DNA from: Thiomargarita sp.
GTDB lineage: Bacteria > Pseudomonadota > Gammaproteobacteria > Beggiatoales > Beggiatoaceae
DNA length: 56,397 nucleotides
Direction: 5' to 3'
Assembly (NCBI GenBank): GCA_020721005.1
Contig: DYNP01000019.1
Span: 1-56,397, forward strand
Shown here in pieces: positions 37,102 to 46,747 of this stretch. The first letter of the stretch is position 1; every line of letters starts with the position of its first letter. Position numbers and translations under genes: made by a program. Below the pieces are notes generated by a model. It searched no databases, was not told where the DNA came from, and saw nothing but the letters and a program-made list of their open reading frames with translations.

Positions 37102-37427
37102 GTCATATAGTGAATGATATTTTGAGCCTGTTCCACGAAAATGGAGAATACTTTAAGGATAGTTGCAGAATTGGCTTTTTCCAATTTCATTTTATTTCGA
37201 AAAGCAGTACCAATTTCCACTTATTTCGAAGAGCAGTACCAATTTCCACCAACAAGTTTTGGGACAGGGGACCGCTGAAGCAAAAAAAAACACCTTCTTG
37301 TTGCAATTAATTTTTAAAGTGATATAGGTTTTCGAGCATGTTGAGTGTTCTTTGTCTTGATGGGAGGGGTATTCTCTGTGACCTTAGGGTACAGGAGGAA
37401 TGGCCCCTCTTTTTTATAGATCTTTGA
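37102..37427. other. Intergenic region with a 29-bp tandem duplication
   Basis: 326 bases between two minus-strand genes. Contains an exact tandem pair 37192-37220 and 37221-37249 (TTATTTCGAARAGCAGTACC plus AATTTCCAC, one mismatch). I see no gene or clear terminator in it. Confidence 0.55.
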
Positions 37428-39395
37428 TTAAGTTGAAGAATAGGGAAGTGGACAGCCACTGGGCAGAGGTGTTGCTAATCGTAGGGAACGTGGAGTTAGA
37501 TTGAGGCGAGATTCATAAATTACGGTGTAAAATAGAACTCTTTGTACATAAGTACGAGTTTCGGAAAAGGGAATTTTTTCTACCCATAAGTCTGGAGGAT
37601 CACAGGGATTTTGTTCAGCCCAACGTTGGGAACGTCCAGGTCCAGCATTATATGCTGCAGTGGCTAGCATATAGTTGCCGTTGAATTTATCCAACATTTG
37701 GCGCAGATAGGCAGTGCCGAGACTGATATTGGTGCTTGCTTCAATAATACTTTGATTTTTGAGAGAAAATCCTAATTTTTTGGCCATCATGCGAGCTGTG
37801 GCTGGCATCAGTTGCATAAGTCCCAAAGCCCCAGCTTTGGAACGAGCGTCGTCGCGAAAAATACTTTCTTGGCGAATGATACCATAGACCCAAGCTGTGT
37901 CCAGTCCTTGATGTTGGGCGCCAGTGGTTATTTGAGACTGGTAAGCCAGGGGGAATCTGATTTCTAAATCGTCATAGGATTTGGCTTTGGACGCTGTGGT
38001 AATGGCTTGGGAATGCCATCCCCAACGGCTGGCCAGGACTGCAGCTTGTGCTTGTTGTGAAGGGGAAAGTTGTTGAATAGCATATGCCCATTCTTTTTCT
38101 GCTTCAAGATTGAGTCCCAGTTGACGAAATTCTTGGGCTGCGGCCAGGCTAAGGTGCTTGAGTAATTGCGTTTGGTCCGCTGCAGTTAAAGGGGTGGATT
38201 TTTGACGCATTTGATAGGGCGCTTTGATGCGATCGGCGGCTAGAAAACCGTAATAGTCTCGTTCTTGAGCTAAGGTTTGGTAGAGGTTTCGGGCTAAGTC
38301 TTGCTTGCCATTGTGTTCAAGGGCTCTGGCTAACCAGTAACGCAGTCCCAGATTGTCAGCTTGGCTGGGTGGAAGTTGTTCCAGGAAGGCTTCTAGAGCT
38401 GGCCAGTGTTGTCTGGTGATGGCATATTTAAAGCGGATTTCTAATAGTTTTTCATCGACAAATTCTGGATGCACCGCGGTTAACCAGTGGAGGGTGCGAG
38501 GATGTTGTTGTTGAACGCTGAGTAAGGCCAGTGTTTTTTGGATTTGTCCCAGTTGTTCTACTGAAAAGGCATAGCGTCGTTGGAATTGTTCCCAATAGTT
38601 GTGGGCTAAGTCGAGTTGTTTTTCAGCCAGCCGACTGATGCCTTGGATAATAAGGTCGCGGCTGCTGGGCAGATCGGGCTCTTGGAAGTCTTGAAGGGTT
38701 TTGAGGGGATTTTGGTAAAGGTTTTGCCAATGGGCGGCCCATCGTTGTTGAGAGGGGGTTAGGTAGGATTTTAGGGAGAGAAGTAGGGTGAGGTTGTTGT
38801 GTATGAACGCTAGGCGCATGCGTTCTAGAACCAGTTCGTCATTCATTAACTTACTTTGATAAAGTGCATTGAAAGGGAGATCGCAGGCATTGGGCAGAGA
38901 TTTGCCATTTAACCAGAATTCCTTAATGTTTTCTAGTACCGTAGTATTCGGACCTGCAGTGGCCAGTAGGGCTCGTAGGTGATGACATTGTAGGGTGTCT
39001 GAGGTTTGGGGTTGGTAGAGTTTTGCAAAGGTAGACCAATCTTGCTGGGCAGCCAGGTGTTCTAAAAAAGAGGTGCGTAATTCTTCAGTCAATGCGGTGT
39101 TACCGTATTGTTCTAAGAAGGTGACCAGTTCTGCAGTCGGTAGGGTGGAGAGTTGGGGTTTTAGGTAATGGTAACGTAAAAAATAATATAAAGGGTATTC
39201 TTTTAGGGGGGCGGATAATTGTAGGAGGAGAGGCCAATTTTTATTCTTGATTGCTGCATGAGCTTGGTTAAATTGCCAGCGTTGTTGATCAATAGAGTCT
39301 GCTTTTACTGCAGATACTGCAAAATAGGTTAAGAGGGTGGGGATAAAACAGCAGAGGGTTATCAGAGTGTATAGCCAATTTTTTTTTGACATCAA
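37428..39395 (-). CDS. slt: Soluble lytic murein transglycosylase
   Basis: Periplasmic enzyme cleaving peptidoglycan glycan strands with formation of 1,6-anhydro-muramic acid. The 655 residues have a signal peptide (about 1-33, ending VKA), a long alpha-superhelical U/L domain, and a C-terminal SLT domain. In that domain the catalytic Glu510 is in IIRQESIF, followed by SKAGALGLMQLMPATA and TAAYNAGPG. Length and order match Slt70. It is monocistronic by its position between long non-coding gaps. Confidence 0.95.
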   Translation of the reverse strand: MMSKKNWLYTLITLCCFIPTLLTYFAVSAVKADSIDQQRWQFNQAHAAIKNKNWPLLLQLSAPLKEYPLYYFLRYHYLKPQLSTLPTAELVTFLEQYGNTALTEELRTSFLEHLAAQQDWSTFAKLYQPQTSDTLQCHHLRALLATAGPNTTVLENIKEFWLNGKSLPNACDLPFNALYQSKLMNDELVLERMRLAFIHNNLTLLLSLKSYLTPSQQRWAAHWQNLYQNPLKTLQDFQEPDLPSSRDLIIQGISRLAEKQLDLAHNYWEQFQRRYAFSVEQLGQIQKTLALLSVQQQHPRTLHWLTAVHPEFVDEKLLEIRFKYAITRQHWPALEAFLEQLPPSQADNLGLRYWLARALEHNGKQDLARNLYQTLAQERDYYGFLAADRIKAPYQMRQKSTPLTAADQTQLLKHLSLAAAQEFRQLGLNLEAEKEWAYAIQQLSPSQQAQAAVLASRWGWHSQAITTASKAKSYDDLEIRFPLAYQSQITTGAQHQGLDTAWVYGIIRQESIFRDDARSKAGALGLMQLMPATARMMAKKLGFSLKNQSIIEASTNISLGTAYLRQMLDKFNGNYMLATAAYNAGPGRSQRWAEQNPCDPPDLWVEKIPFSETRTYVQRVLFYTVIYESRLNLTPRSLRLATPLPSGCPLPYSST

Positions 39396-39975
39396 ATACT
39401 CCTTGAAAATGGATGATTTGGAAGGTTATTATTTCCGTGGTGGAGACAGGCCCCGGCCCTTTGAATTGGATAGGGAAGTGGGGGAATTATAATTTGCGGT
39501 AATGAAGTTGACAAATAGTAATCAATAACTTACCATAAATTACAAATTTTTCAAGTCAGTTGCCCTGTACATCAAGAGTAAGGAAGCGTGTAAAATACTA
39601 AGAGTTCGTGTCCATACTTTGAGAAAATGGCGGACGAAAGGAGAGTTGCCGCAATCAGAGAGTTGGATAACGGCGATGTGATATTGATGCTTGTTTCGGC
39701 AATTGGAGAGGGTTGACGGTGTGCCTGGTCATTGAAGGAAGTTAGAGCTTACGTTTAAATGACAGTAAGCTCTAACTGATTGATTAATAGAAAAGTAATT
39801 TATTGATGACAAATTCTCTTAGGATATGTCATCAATTATTGATGGAAAGGAAAGCGAAACTTTTCCTGGCCCCGAAAAACCGGTCAAGTCTTCAAAATTT
39901 GACCGGTTTAAGTTGTCATTCTAATATTGATGACACGCCCTAACTTTTGGTAAAAAAAGAATCGGAGGAAATTAA
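39396..39975. other. Long leader region with three hairpins upstream of the MORN operon
   Basis: 580 bases between the divergent slt and MORN genes. Three inverted repeats lie within 170 bases: 39741-39776 (12-bp stem GTTAGAGCTTAC), 39802-39836 (10-bp stem ATTGATGACA) and 39877-39909 (11-bp stem AAACCGGTCAA). ATTGATGACA also recurs at 39926-39935. These may be operators, an RNA regulatory structure, or remains of repeats; no known riboswitch is recognised. Confidence 0.5.
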
Positions 39976-40347
39976 ATGCCATTGGTAAATCACTTTTACA
40001 AATGGACACTCATGGCATTACTGCTGTTAAACACGGCTTGTGCCACCACTGTGGTTCATCAAGGTTGTTACGTGGCTGATGAACAATTACAGGGTGTCTA
40101 CTCTGGACAGTGTCAGGGGAGTAAGGCACATGGTTGGGGAAAAGCTGAAGGTTCTGCCACAGGAGATGTTTATGAAGGTGAATTTAAGGAAGGATTCTTG
40201 GAGGGTAAGGGAACATACGTATGGTCAGATGGCGATAAGTATATAGGAGAATTCAAAAACAGCATGGCGGAGGGAAGAGGGGTGTTGATCTATGCAAATG
40301 GTCAACGGGCTGAGGGGCGTTGGCAAAAAAATCGCTTGGTACAATAA
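39976..40347 (+). CDS. MORN-repeat lipoprotein
   Basis: 123 residues. Signal peptide with lipobox LLNTAC (Cys22), so probably membrane-anchored on the periplasmic side. From about residue 40 are three MORN-type units: GVYSGQCQGSKAHGWGKA, DVYEGEFKEGFLEGKGTY and DKYIGEFKNSMAEGRGVL. MORN repeats mediate protein or lipid contacts. A strong ribosome-binding site (GGAGG) precedes the ATG. It is followed after 18 bases by the lysozyme-like gene, with which it probably forms an operon. Confidence 0.85.
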   Translation: MPLVNHFYKWTLMALLLLNTACATTVVHQGCYVADEQLQGVYSGQCQGSKAHGWGKAEGSATGDVYEGEFKEGFLEGKGTYVWSDGDKYIGEFKNSMAEGRGVLIYANGQRAEGRWQKNRLVQ

Positions 40348-40365
40348 AATTTTTGGAGAATAGGT

Positions 40366-41076
40366 ATGGAAAAACCCCGTACTAGCCAATTGTCATGGTG
40401 GGAAAGATTATTTGGAGGTGGTAGTACTCCTCAACCAACCCCAACTCCTCCGCCTATCATTAATCCAGGCACGGATTCTACTTCTGTTATCATTACAGGA
40501 CGGAGATTTAGCACCAGTTATGCCAAAAATAATAGCACTATGTTGGCTCAATTGGAAGAGGCTCATAAATACAAGGCTTTTATTGAAGAGGCGGCTCGTC
40601 GTTACCAATTTCAACCGGCAGTCCTCTGCGGCATTGGTTCTCGAGAGTCCCATTGGGGATTGGCTTTAAAACCTCCGGGACCTGGAGGGCGAGGAGATTT
40701 TGCCAGACGACCTCCTCGCGGAGATCGGAAAACTGCCATTCCTCCGGATGGTCCTGGATATGGACGTGGACTGATGCAAATTGATTATGATTGGCATGAA
40801 TTTGCCCGCACAGGCAAATGGTATTCTGCCAGGGACAACATTTTATATGCTTGCACTGTCTTAGAAAGTGCCCGAAAATTTTTTGCCAAACAAACTTTAA
40901 GATTGAATGAAGATCAAACTTTGCGAGCTATTTTAGCGGCTTACAATGCTGGAGCCACGGCCACCACCCGAGTTTTAGAAGCAGGCAAAGATGTGGATGC
41001 AGCGACGACTGGAAAAGATTATTCACGTGATGTTTTAAATCGCAGTGGTTGGTTTCAACTGCATGGATGGCAATAA
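40366..41076 (+). CDS. Goose-type lysozyme / lytic transglycosylase-like protein
   Basis: 236 residues. A short N-terminus with WWERLFGGG and a Pro/Thr linker (about 20-34) is followed by a lysozyme-fold domain. The predicted catalytic Glu94 lies in GIGSRESHWG, GRGLMQIDYDWHEFA corresponds to the sheet region of goose-type lysozymes, and ILAAYNAGA is the C-terminal helix typical of transglycosylases. It would cleave peptidoglycan. No Sec signal peptide is visible, so export route is unclear; the WWERLF segment might be amphipathic. It is the second gene of the MORN-lysozyme-ABC operon; the ABC gene starts 16 bases after its stop. Confidence 0.8.
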   Translation: MEKPRTSQLSWWERLFGGGSTPQPTPTPPPIINPGTDSTSVIITGRRFSTSYAKNNSTMLAQLEEAHKYKAFIEEAARRYQFQPAVLCGIGSRESHWGLALKPPGPGGRGDFARRPPRGDRKTAIPPDGPGYGRGLMQIDYDWHEFARTGKWYSARDNILYACTVLESARKFFAKQTLRLNEDQTLRAILAAYNAGATATTRVLEAGKDVDAATTGKDYSRDVLNRSGWFQLHGWQ

Positions 41077-41092
41077 AAATGAGTGGGAATTC

Positions 41093-41809
41093 ATGCCCGT
41101 TTTGAAATTACAACAGGTGAGTAAATATTATCAGCGCCAACAAATTCTCGAACATGTCGATTTGGAGATTCAAGTTGGCCAATTTTTTGGATTAGTGGGA
41201 GTCAATGGGGCGGGCAAAACCACTTTGATTAAAAGTATTTTGGATTTTTGTGATATTGATCAAGGTTATATCAGTGTATTTGGGAGGGCTCATACCCAAG
41301 CCAGTGCCAGGGCTCGTTTGGCCTTTTTACCGGAACAATTCACATTGCCCCCTCATCTAACTGGCCAATTGTTTTTAAATCACATTGTCAGATTACATGA
41401 ACAATCTTATGATGCTCAACACGTCAAAATATTGTGCCAAACTTTGGATTTTCCAGAATCTGTCTTGATCCAATCGGTGCGGAACTATTCCAAGGGCATG
41501 ATCCAAAAATTAGGCTTGATCAGTTGCTTTCTAAGCAAAAAAGAATTGCTGATTTTAGATGAGCCCATGAGTGGACTTGATCCCAAGGCTCGTGCTTTCT
41601 TGAAACGTTACTTATTAGAATTGAAAGCCCAAAAAATTACTGTTTTTTTCACCACTCATTTACTGGTCGATGTGGAAACCTTGTGTGATCAAATGGCCAT
41701 TTTACATGAGGGCCGCTTACGCTTCATTGGTTCTCCTGCAGAGTGTTGTCTATTGTACCGAGAACGCAATTTAGAAATGGCCTATTTGCGTTGTATTGAA
41801 GCCATTTGA
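41093..41809 (+). CDS. ABC transporter ATP-binding protein
   Basis: 238 residues starting at ATG 41093 (MPVLKLQQVS). The frame is open further upstream into the lysozyme gene, but those codons do not resemble the family. Walker A GVNGAGKT at 36-43, signature NYSKGMIQKLGL (a YSKGM variant typical of ABC-2 exporters), Walker B LLILDEPMSGLDP and the His-switch TTHLL are all present. It would energise an exporter, but no permease gene lies in the window. Third gene of the MORN-lysozyme operon, which suggests an envelope-related role. Confidence 0.88.
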   Translation: MPVLKLQQVSKYYQRQQILEHVDLEIQVGQFFGLVGVNGAGKTTLIKSILDFCDIDQGYISVFGRAHTQASARARLAFLPEQFTLPPHLTGQLFLNHIVRLHEQSYDAQHVKILCQTLDFPESVLIQSVRNYSKGMIQKLGLISCFLSKKELLILDEPMSGLDPKARAFLKRYLLELKAQKITVFFTTHLLVDVETLCDQMAILHEGRLRFIGSPAECCLLYRERNLEMAYLRCIEAI

Positions 41810-41946
41810 ACTTCCCAACAACCCATCGATCATCACACCTGAGCGACGAAATGATGGGCAGCAAACAGAAACTGCCCACCCTGCCCTAAGTGAGTTAGAT
41901 GTAAATAAAATGATAACCTGATGAATTATTTGTGGTTTTGTAGACC

Positions 41947-42143
41947 GTGTAGGATGTGCTGAGCGTTGTTTGCAAAGCGCATCTGTCGCGTTCATATCCG
42001 TTCCCAATCTGCCTAATAAACGTCAAGCACCACAAAATTATGAAAACTCAAATATTGTTCCCCGATTGATGCGCTTCGCAAACAACGCTCAGCACATCCT
42101 ACACAGGATACACAGTTTCTTTTTGTGGTTCGTTAGTTATATC
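41947..42143. mobile_element. Palindromic element, GTGTAGGATGTGCTGAGCG family, larger copy
   Basis: The 37-base core from GTGTAGGATGTGCTGAGCG to AAGCGCATC occurs forward at 41947-41983 and inverted at 42068-42104. The right end TTTTTGTGGTTCGTTAGTTATA matches the right end of the 12.9 kb copy with few changes. The element fills the gap after the ABC gene and ends just before the trpF-trpB stop. No coding frame. Confidence 0.65.
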
Positions 42144-42159
42144 CTGATTGGCACGCTCC

Positions 42160-44019
42160 TCAAAAAATAATGTTGTCTTGATAAGCGGCCACGGTATGAA
42201 TATCTTTGTCTCCTCTTCCAGAAAGATTGACAATGATAATTTTGTCATGTCCCAAAGTCGGCGCCAATTTTTTACAGAAAGCCAGAGCATGGCTAGATTC
42301 CAAAGCCGGCAGAATACCTTCTAAACGAGTGAGATCGTGAAAAGCAGCCAAAGCTTCGGTATCGGTGATAGCAACATAATTGACGCGTCCAGTGTCTTTT
42401 AACCAAGCATGTTCCGGTCCCACGCCTGGATAATCCAAACCGGCAGAAATTGAATGAGTTTCAATAATTTGTCCATGATTATCGGTCATCAAATAAGTGC
42501 GATTGCCATGCAATACTCCTACTCTACCGGCATTCAAGGGTGCCGCATGGCGATGCGTTTCCAATCCATCTCCCGCGGCCTCAACTCCATAAATAGTGAC
42601 ACTGGGCTCATTAAGGAAAGGGTAAAATAGACCAATGGCATTGGATCCTCCTCCCACACAGGCAATGAGGATGTCAGGCAAATGACCAGTTTGCGTTTTT
42701 ATCTGTTGACGAGCTTCCCGGCCAATCACCGCTTGAAAATCTCTAACCATGGCGGGATAGGGATGGGGACCAGCCACTGTGCCGATAACATAGAAAGTAT
42801 TATCGATAGTAGTAACCCAGTCTCGCATCGCTTCATTCAATGCATCCTTTAAAGTTTTGGAACCGGAATGGACGGCTCGAACTTCTGCTCCTAACAATCG
42901 CATCCGATAGACATTAAGGGCTTGTCGCTGCATATCGGCAGCGCCCATGTAAACCACGCATTCCATGCCCAATCTTGCCGCCACCGTGGCCGTGGCCACT
43001 CCATGTTGGCCAGCCCCAGTTTCAGCAATCAGGCGAGTTTTTCCCATGCGTTTGGCTAACAATGCTTGTCCCACAGTATTGTTGATTTTATGCGCACCCG
43101 TATGATTCAAATCCTCTCTTTTCAGGTAAATTTGAGCACCGCCCAGCAATTGGCTCCAATGGACCGCATGATAAAGTGGGGAAGGTCTGCCCACAAAATG
43201 TCGCAAATCATCATTGAGTTCCGCGAGAAACTCAGAATCTTTCAGGTAATGGACATAAGCCGCCTTCAATTCTTCTAGGGGTTGAATTAAAGTTTCTGGA
43301 ACAAAACACCCCCCAAATCGTCCAAAATGTCCCTGATCATCAGGTGTTTGCAATTCTTGAGTGGTATGTAATTTGGTCATGGCAGTCGAAACTCCTCGGA
43401 TAAAAGCAATCAATTTATTGGGATCTTTGATGCCGTGGCCGGATTCCACACCGCCACTGACATCAACGGCATAAGGTTGGACTGTGGCAATAGCCGACAA
43501 AATATTGTCAGGAGTGAGACCACCAGCCAGTATAATGGGTTTCGTTAAACAATGGGGAATCTGTTGCCAATTAAAAGCTTGACCTGTTCCCCCTTTCGTT
43601 CCCTTGACATAACTGTCCAAGAGAATGCCAGTAGCCTGAGGATGTTGTTGAATTTCTGTCAACAGATCAATGCCAGGGCGCATGCGAATCGCTTTAATAT
43701 AAGGTTTTCCAAAGCGAGTACAATAACTGGCATCCTCTTCGCCATGAAATTGTAAAGTATCTAGGGGCACTTGGGCCAAAATATGATGTACCAATGCAGG
43801 ATCGGCATTGACAAACAGTCCAACCACAGTGACAAAAGCCGGCAATTCTTGGAGAATAGTCTGTGCTTGTTGGACGGAAATGGAACGTGGACTTTTTTCG
43901 TAAAATACCAAACCAATGGCATCTGCCCCCAGTTTGGCAGCCAATAAGGCATCTTTTGACCGGGTGATTCCACAAATTTTAATCCGGGTCCTTGGAACAA
44001 TAGAGTGCGTAAGGGTCAT
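42160..44019 (-). CDS. trpFB: Fused phosphoribosylanthranilate isomerase / tryptophan synthase beta subunit
   Basis: 619 residues joining two tryptophan-pathway enzymes. Residues 1-212 are TrpF, a TIM barrel: [13 protein letters not shown] with the general-base Cys, LQFHGEED, and [16 protein letters not shown] for phosphate binding. From residue 214 (MTKLHTT) a complete TrpB follows: [25 protein letters not shown] with the PLP lysine near residue 311, GGGSNAIG and the C-terminal NLSGRGDKD. The internal ATG at 43380 still has AGGAGT 10 bases upstream (43391-43396), so free TrpB might also be made. trpA is not in the window. Confidence 0.95.
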   Translation of the reverse strand: MTLTHSIVPRTRIKICGITRSKDALLAAKLGADAIGLVFYEKSPRSISVQQAQTILQELPAFVTVVGLFVNADPALVHHILAQVPLDTLQFHGEEDASYCTRFGKPYIKAIRMRPGIDLLTEIQQHPQATGILLDSYVKGTKGGTGQAFNWQQIPHCLTKPIILAGGLTPDNILSAIATVQPYAVDVSGGVESGHGIKDPNKLIAFIRGVSTAMTKLHTTQELQTPDDQGHFGRFGGCFVPETLIQPLEELKAAYVHYLKDSEFLAELNDDLRHFVGRPSPLYHAVHWSQLLGGAQIYLKREDLNHTGAHKINNTVGQALLAKRMGKTRLIAETGAGQHGVATATVAARLGMECVVYMGAADMQRQALNVYRMRLLGAEVRAVHSGSKTLKDALNEAMRDWVTTIDNTFYVIGTVAGPHPYPAMVRDFQAVIGREARQQIKTQTGHLPDILIACVGGGSNAIGLFYPFLNEPSVTIYGVEAAGDGLETHRHAAPLNAGRVGVLHGNRTYLMTDNHGQIIETHSISAGLDYPGVGPEHAWLKDTGRVNYVAITDTEALAAFHDLTRLEGILPALESSHALAFCKKLAPTLGHDKIIIVNLSGRGDKDIHTVAAYQDNIIF

Positions 44020-44137
44020 AAATGAATAAATGATTGTGGGTAGAAATTTGAAAACGAGACCTTTGCACGATTCCCTTTACAGGTCTGGTAGGATGAGCTG
44101 ATCCACGAAAAGCCCATCAAATACAATATTAGCACTT

Positions 44138-45664
44138 TCAAGTTTTTGGTATTACCACTTTGAAACGTCCAATCTTTTGTTTGATGATGTTTTTTCTTTT
44201 AGAAAGCGCCGAAGCTTGTGGGTTTGTTCTAATTTCTGTAAGCAATCCGAGGTTTCTTAAACCAGTAACATTCCTGTCATAAGTATCCCTGTCGTTTGTA
44301 TTCATGGCAGAATAAATATCAAAAGGTGATAATTCCTTATCATTCATGCCTGCAACAAGAATTTTCCTTTGGACAGAATTCAATTCAGAATTGGAAAATA
44401 AATGTAGAAACTCTTGTTGCACAGGTGTAAAAACTGATTTATTAAATAAAGTTACTGTAAACCAAGCGGTATTTGAGTATAATTTAGGTTTTTGAAGTTC
44501 GCTTTGTTGCATCAATGTAAAAATACGTTTCATCCCCTCGCCCATTTCACGCATCAATTTACTTACTTTTAAAGTATAGGCTATTTTGGCATTTCTGGAT
44601 TCATGTCGGTTATCCAACGCTTCTAAATCTTGAATGGTCAGTGTCGACAGCAAGGCGCCAGGACTTTTAATTTCCATTCTGTCGCTAAAAATATGCACTT
44701 CCACGCCACGCCCTTCTGAAGCATAATCTCTGTGTGCTATTGCGTTCAATAGGGCTTCTTTACAGGCATCTTCGGGATAGATGAACTTTTGTTCAAACTG
44801 AGCATTGGCTCCAAACTCCGTTCCATAGGCTAAGTACGGACGCATCGATTCCCAAGACTTGGATATCAATTCATAAACATTGCCTTGCACGAACTCATCA
44901 CTGATTACATTATATTTTTCACCTGCAAACAACTCAGTCCCAGCTATTTTAACAAAACGGACTTGGCAGCGAGGATGCCACCTTTGCACATCTTTTGCGA
45001 ATAACAACATGGTTGCTCTTGTGAAGCGCAGTCCGTTAATGGCATATTGTGCCAAACCCAAATGTTGTAAATACCTTTCAACAGTGTAACCCTTCAAATA
45101 ACTATCCGCCAAAAATTGAAGTAATTCAATATCCAAATCAGCCACCGTTGCACCATCAACAAATTGTCTGTCATATTCCCTTGATTTTATTTCCTGTTGG
45201 TCAAATTGTAATTTTTTTACGTTAGCAGGCACAGTTTGCCGTTTTTCATTTCGACGCATTACTCTGCCATCACACAATTGATATATTTCAAAAGTGCCCT
45301 TATTTACCTGAAAAAACAAAACAATTTTGCCATCGATCGTAGCCTTCAAGTTATAAACCATTGGCAGCTCCTGCCCTTCGTAGACGTGAGTTTTTGGCGC
45401 ATTGAGCATCATTTCAAGGTCACTTTCTGAATGTGGCACCCCTGTTATTGTGGCGTCATCTTCCACCCCGACTATCACCTCTCCACCGTCAGTATTGGCA
45501 AATGCCACCAAAGCCTCCGCAATGTCCACGCATATTTTTTTTGCAAGACGTGGCTTTTTATTACCAGGTCGTCCCTCCAATGCAGACTTGAACTCCCTAA
45601 AATCACTTTCCCCGACAAGGATAGAATTTTTGATTCTCTCTTGTAAAACCAATATATCTGTCAT
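44138..45664 (-). CDS. AlbA_2 (Schlafen-type) and HATPase_c_4 domain protein
   Basis: 508 residues. N-terminal AlbA_2 domain (about 12-130: SDFREFKSALEG, IAEALVAFANTDGGEVIVGV), a middle helical region, a GHKL-type ATPase-like domain around residue 300 (EDACKEALLNAIAHRDY, then IKSPGALL and REMGEGMKRI), and a C-terminal winged-helix-like part ending in basic residues. This arrangement is known from putative transcription regulators once annotated as RecG-like. Related Schlafen-type proteins occur in phage defence, but no role is shown here. Its ATG overlaps the upstream gene stop by 4 bases. Confidence 0.85.
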   Translation of the reverse strand: MTDILVLQERIKNSILVGESDFREFKSALEGRPGNKKPRLAKKICVDIAEALVAFANTDGGEVIVGVEDDATITGVPHSESDLEMMLNAPKTHVYEGQELPMVYNLKATIDGKIVLFFQVNKGTFEIYQLCDGRVMRRNEKRQTVPANVKKLQFDQQEIKSREYDRQFVDGATVADLDIELLQFLADSYLKGYTVERYLQHLGLAQYAINGLRFTRATMLLFAKDVQRWHPRCQVRFVKIAGTELFAGEKYNVISDEFVQGNVYELISKSWESMRPYLAYGTEFGANAQFEQKFIYPEDACKEALLNAIAHRDYASEGRGVEVHIFSDRMEIKSPGALLSTLTIQDLEALDNRHESRNAKIAYTLKVSKLMREMGEGMKRIFTLMQQSELQKPKLYSNTAWFTVTLFNKSVFTPVQQEFLHLFSNSELNSVQRKILVAGMNDKELSPFDIYSAMNTNDRDTYDRNVTGLRNLGLLTEIRTNPQASALSKRKNIIKQKIGRFKVVIPKT

Positions 45665-46167
45665 TTTACTACTTTGTCAGTCCCTCGAAATTGAAAATAT
45701 ATCTTAAGTCGTCGATAAGTGTTACTGTCAATGGCGTCTGAAAAGACAGCCAACGTGGCCTTATTTCCTGAAAATAAGGAAATTAGAGACGAATTCCTAT
45801 CCTTTAAATCAGCATGCAAAACAATAAATCCAGCGTATACATTGCTGTATTCCTCAATAAGGGTAGCAACTACTCGATGATCACGCACAAAACTCCCATC
45901 ATTTTTCAGGCTACAACCCTGTAAAGGATGATTTTTCAACCACAAATGACGGTAAACCACCCATCCAGTATAAACCGTAATGACCAACAAAATGAGTGGT
46001 TTAGCCATCCCATTGAGCATCCCGTTTAAGGGAGCTAAGTAAAGATTGATAACTGCTAATACGTATATTGCCCCCAATATGAGGGAAAACCGCCAAGAAA
46101 CTCCTACATCTAAACGCAGGGATTGCAAAAGAACATTTTGTTTATACGTAAAATCAGGATTGCTCAT
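45661..46167 (-). CDS. YgfX/CptA-like inner-membrane protein
   Basis: 168 residues with two membrane helices (about 28-46 and 55-73) followed by a soluble domain. The pattern LQSLRLDVGVSW at the start and a C-terminal SDAIDSNTYRRLKIYFQFRG resembles YgfX/CptA (typically D.D.FRRLRV.L), a protein described as an inhibitor of cell division proteins in E. coli and normally paired with SdhE/YgfY. No sdhE is adjacent; instead it is coupled by a 4-base overlap to the AlbA_2 gene. The assignment is by motif recall. Confidence 0.62.
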   Translation of the reverse strand: MSNPDFTYKQNVLLQSLRLDVGVSWRFSLILGAIYVLAVINLYLAPLNGMLNGMAKPLILLVITVYTGWVVYRHLWLKNHPLQGCSLKNDGSFVRDHRVVATLIEEYSNVYAGFIVLHADLKDRNSSLISLFSGNKATLAVFSDAIDSNTYRRLKIYFQFRGTDKVVK

Positions 46168-46272
46168 TTTTGTGGGTCAAAGAAATAAATTATGGCTATA
46201 ATATAGACCGGGTGCAAATTTTTTTTACACCCTGTTGAACAATAACTGATCGACATTAAGAGGAAAGAAATC

Positions 46273-46728
46273 GTGGATTCACCCTTTGTTGTGGCTATTT
46301 CGGTATTTTTAGGCATTTACCTAACCTTCTTTCTAATTCGGTTAGTGGCGGATATGGTTATCATAGGCATTGCATTTGTGGCAGCATTCCTAGCCTACAA
46401 CATCCAAAACTACTACTCTGAGTTTTTAACTATATTGAAGGAAGTGAACCTTTTGGAAAAATTGGGAATCACCTTATCTGAAACTGCAGACCCAAATAGC
46501 ATTTGGATTATTGCCGTTCTGATTGCAATAACTGCCATCCTACTGTGCTTACCCTTTCTTCCCTTCTCAGCCACTTATCGACAAATGCTGGGAGTTGAAA
46601 AACCCCAAGACTGGCAACAGGCCAGAATTAAAGCGTGGATTCGAGAAGAAATCAGTTATCTACCAGAAAAATCTCCCCCCATTCCGCAACCCACTGACAA
46701 CAGTCAAGATCGCAGAGAACAACTGTAA
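46273..46728 (+). CDS. Small inner-membrane protein of unknown function
   Basis: 151 residues from a GTG start with AGGAA upstream. Three hydrophobic stretches (about 5-20, 22-42 and 76-98) lie ahead of a polar, proline-rich tail (PEKSPPIPQPTDN). I do not recognise the family. It ends 19 bases before hisH on the same strand, so it may be co-transcribed with it. Confidence 0.6.
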   Translation: MDSPFVVAISVFLGIYLTFFLIRLVADMVIIGIAFVAAFLAYNIQNYYSEFLTILKEVNLLEKLGITLSETADPNSIWIIAVLIAITAILLCLPFLPFSATYRQMLGVEKPQDWQQARIKAWIREEISYLPEKSPPIPQPTDNSQDRREQL

Positions 46729-46747
46729 GCCAGGATAATAACACACC

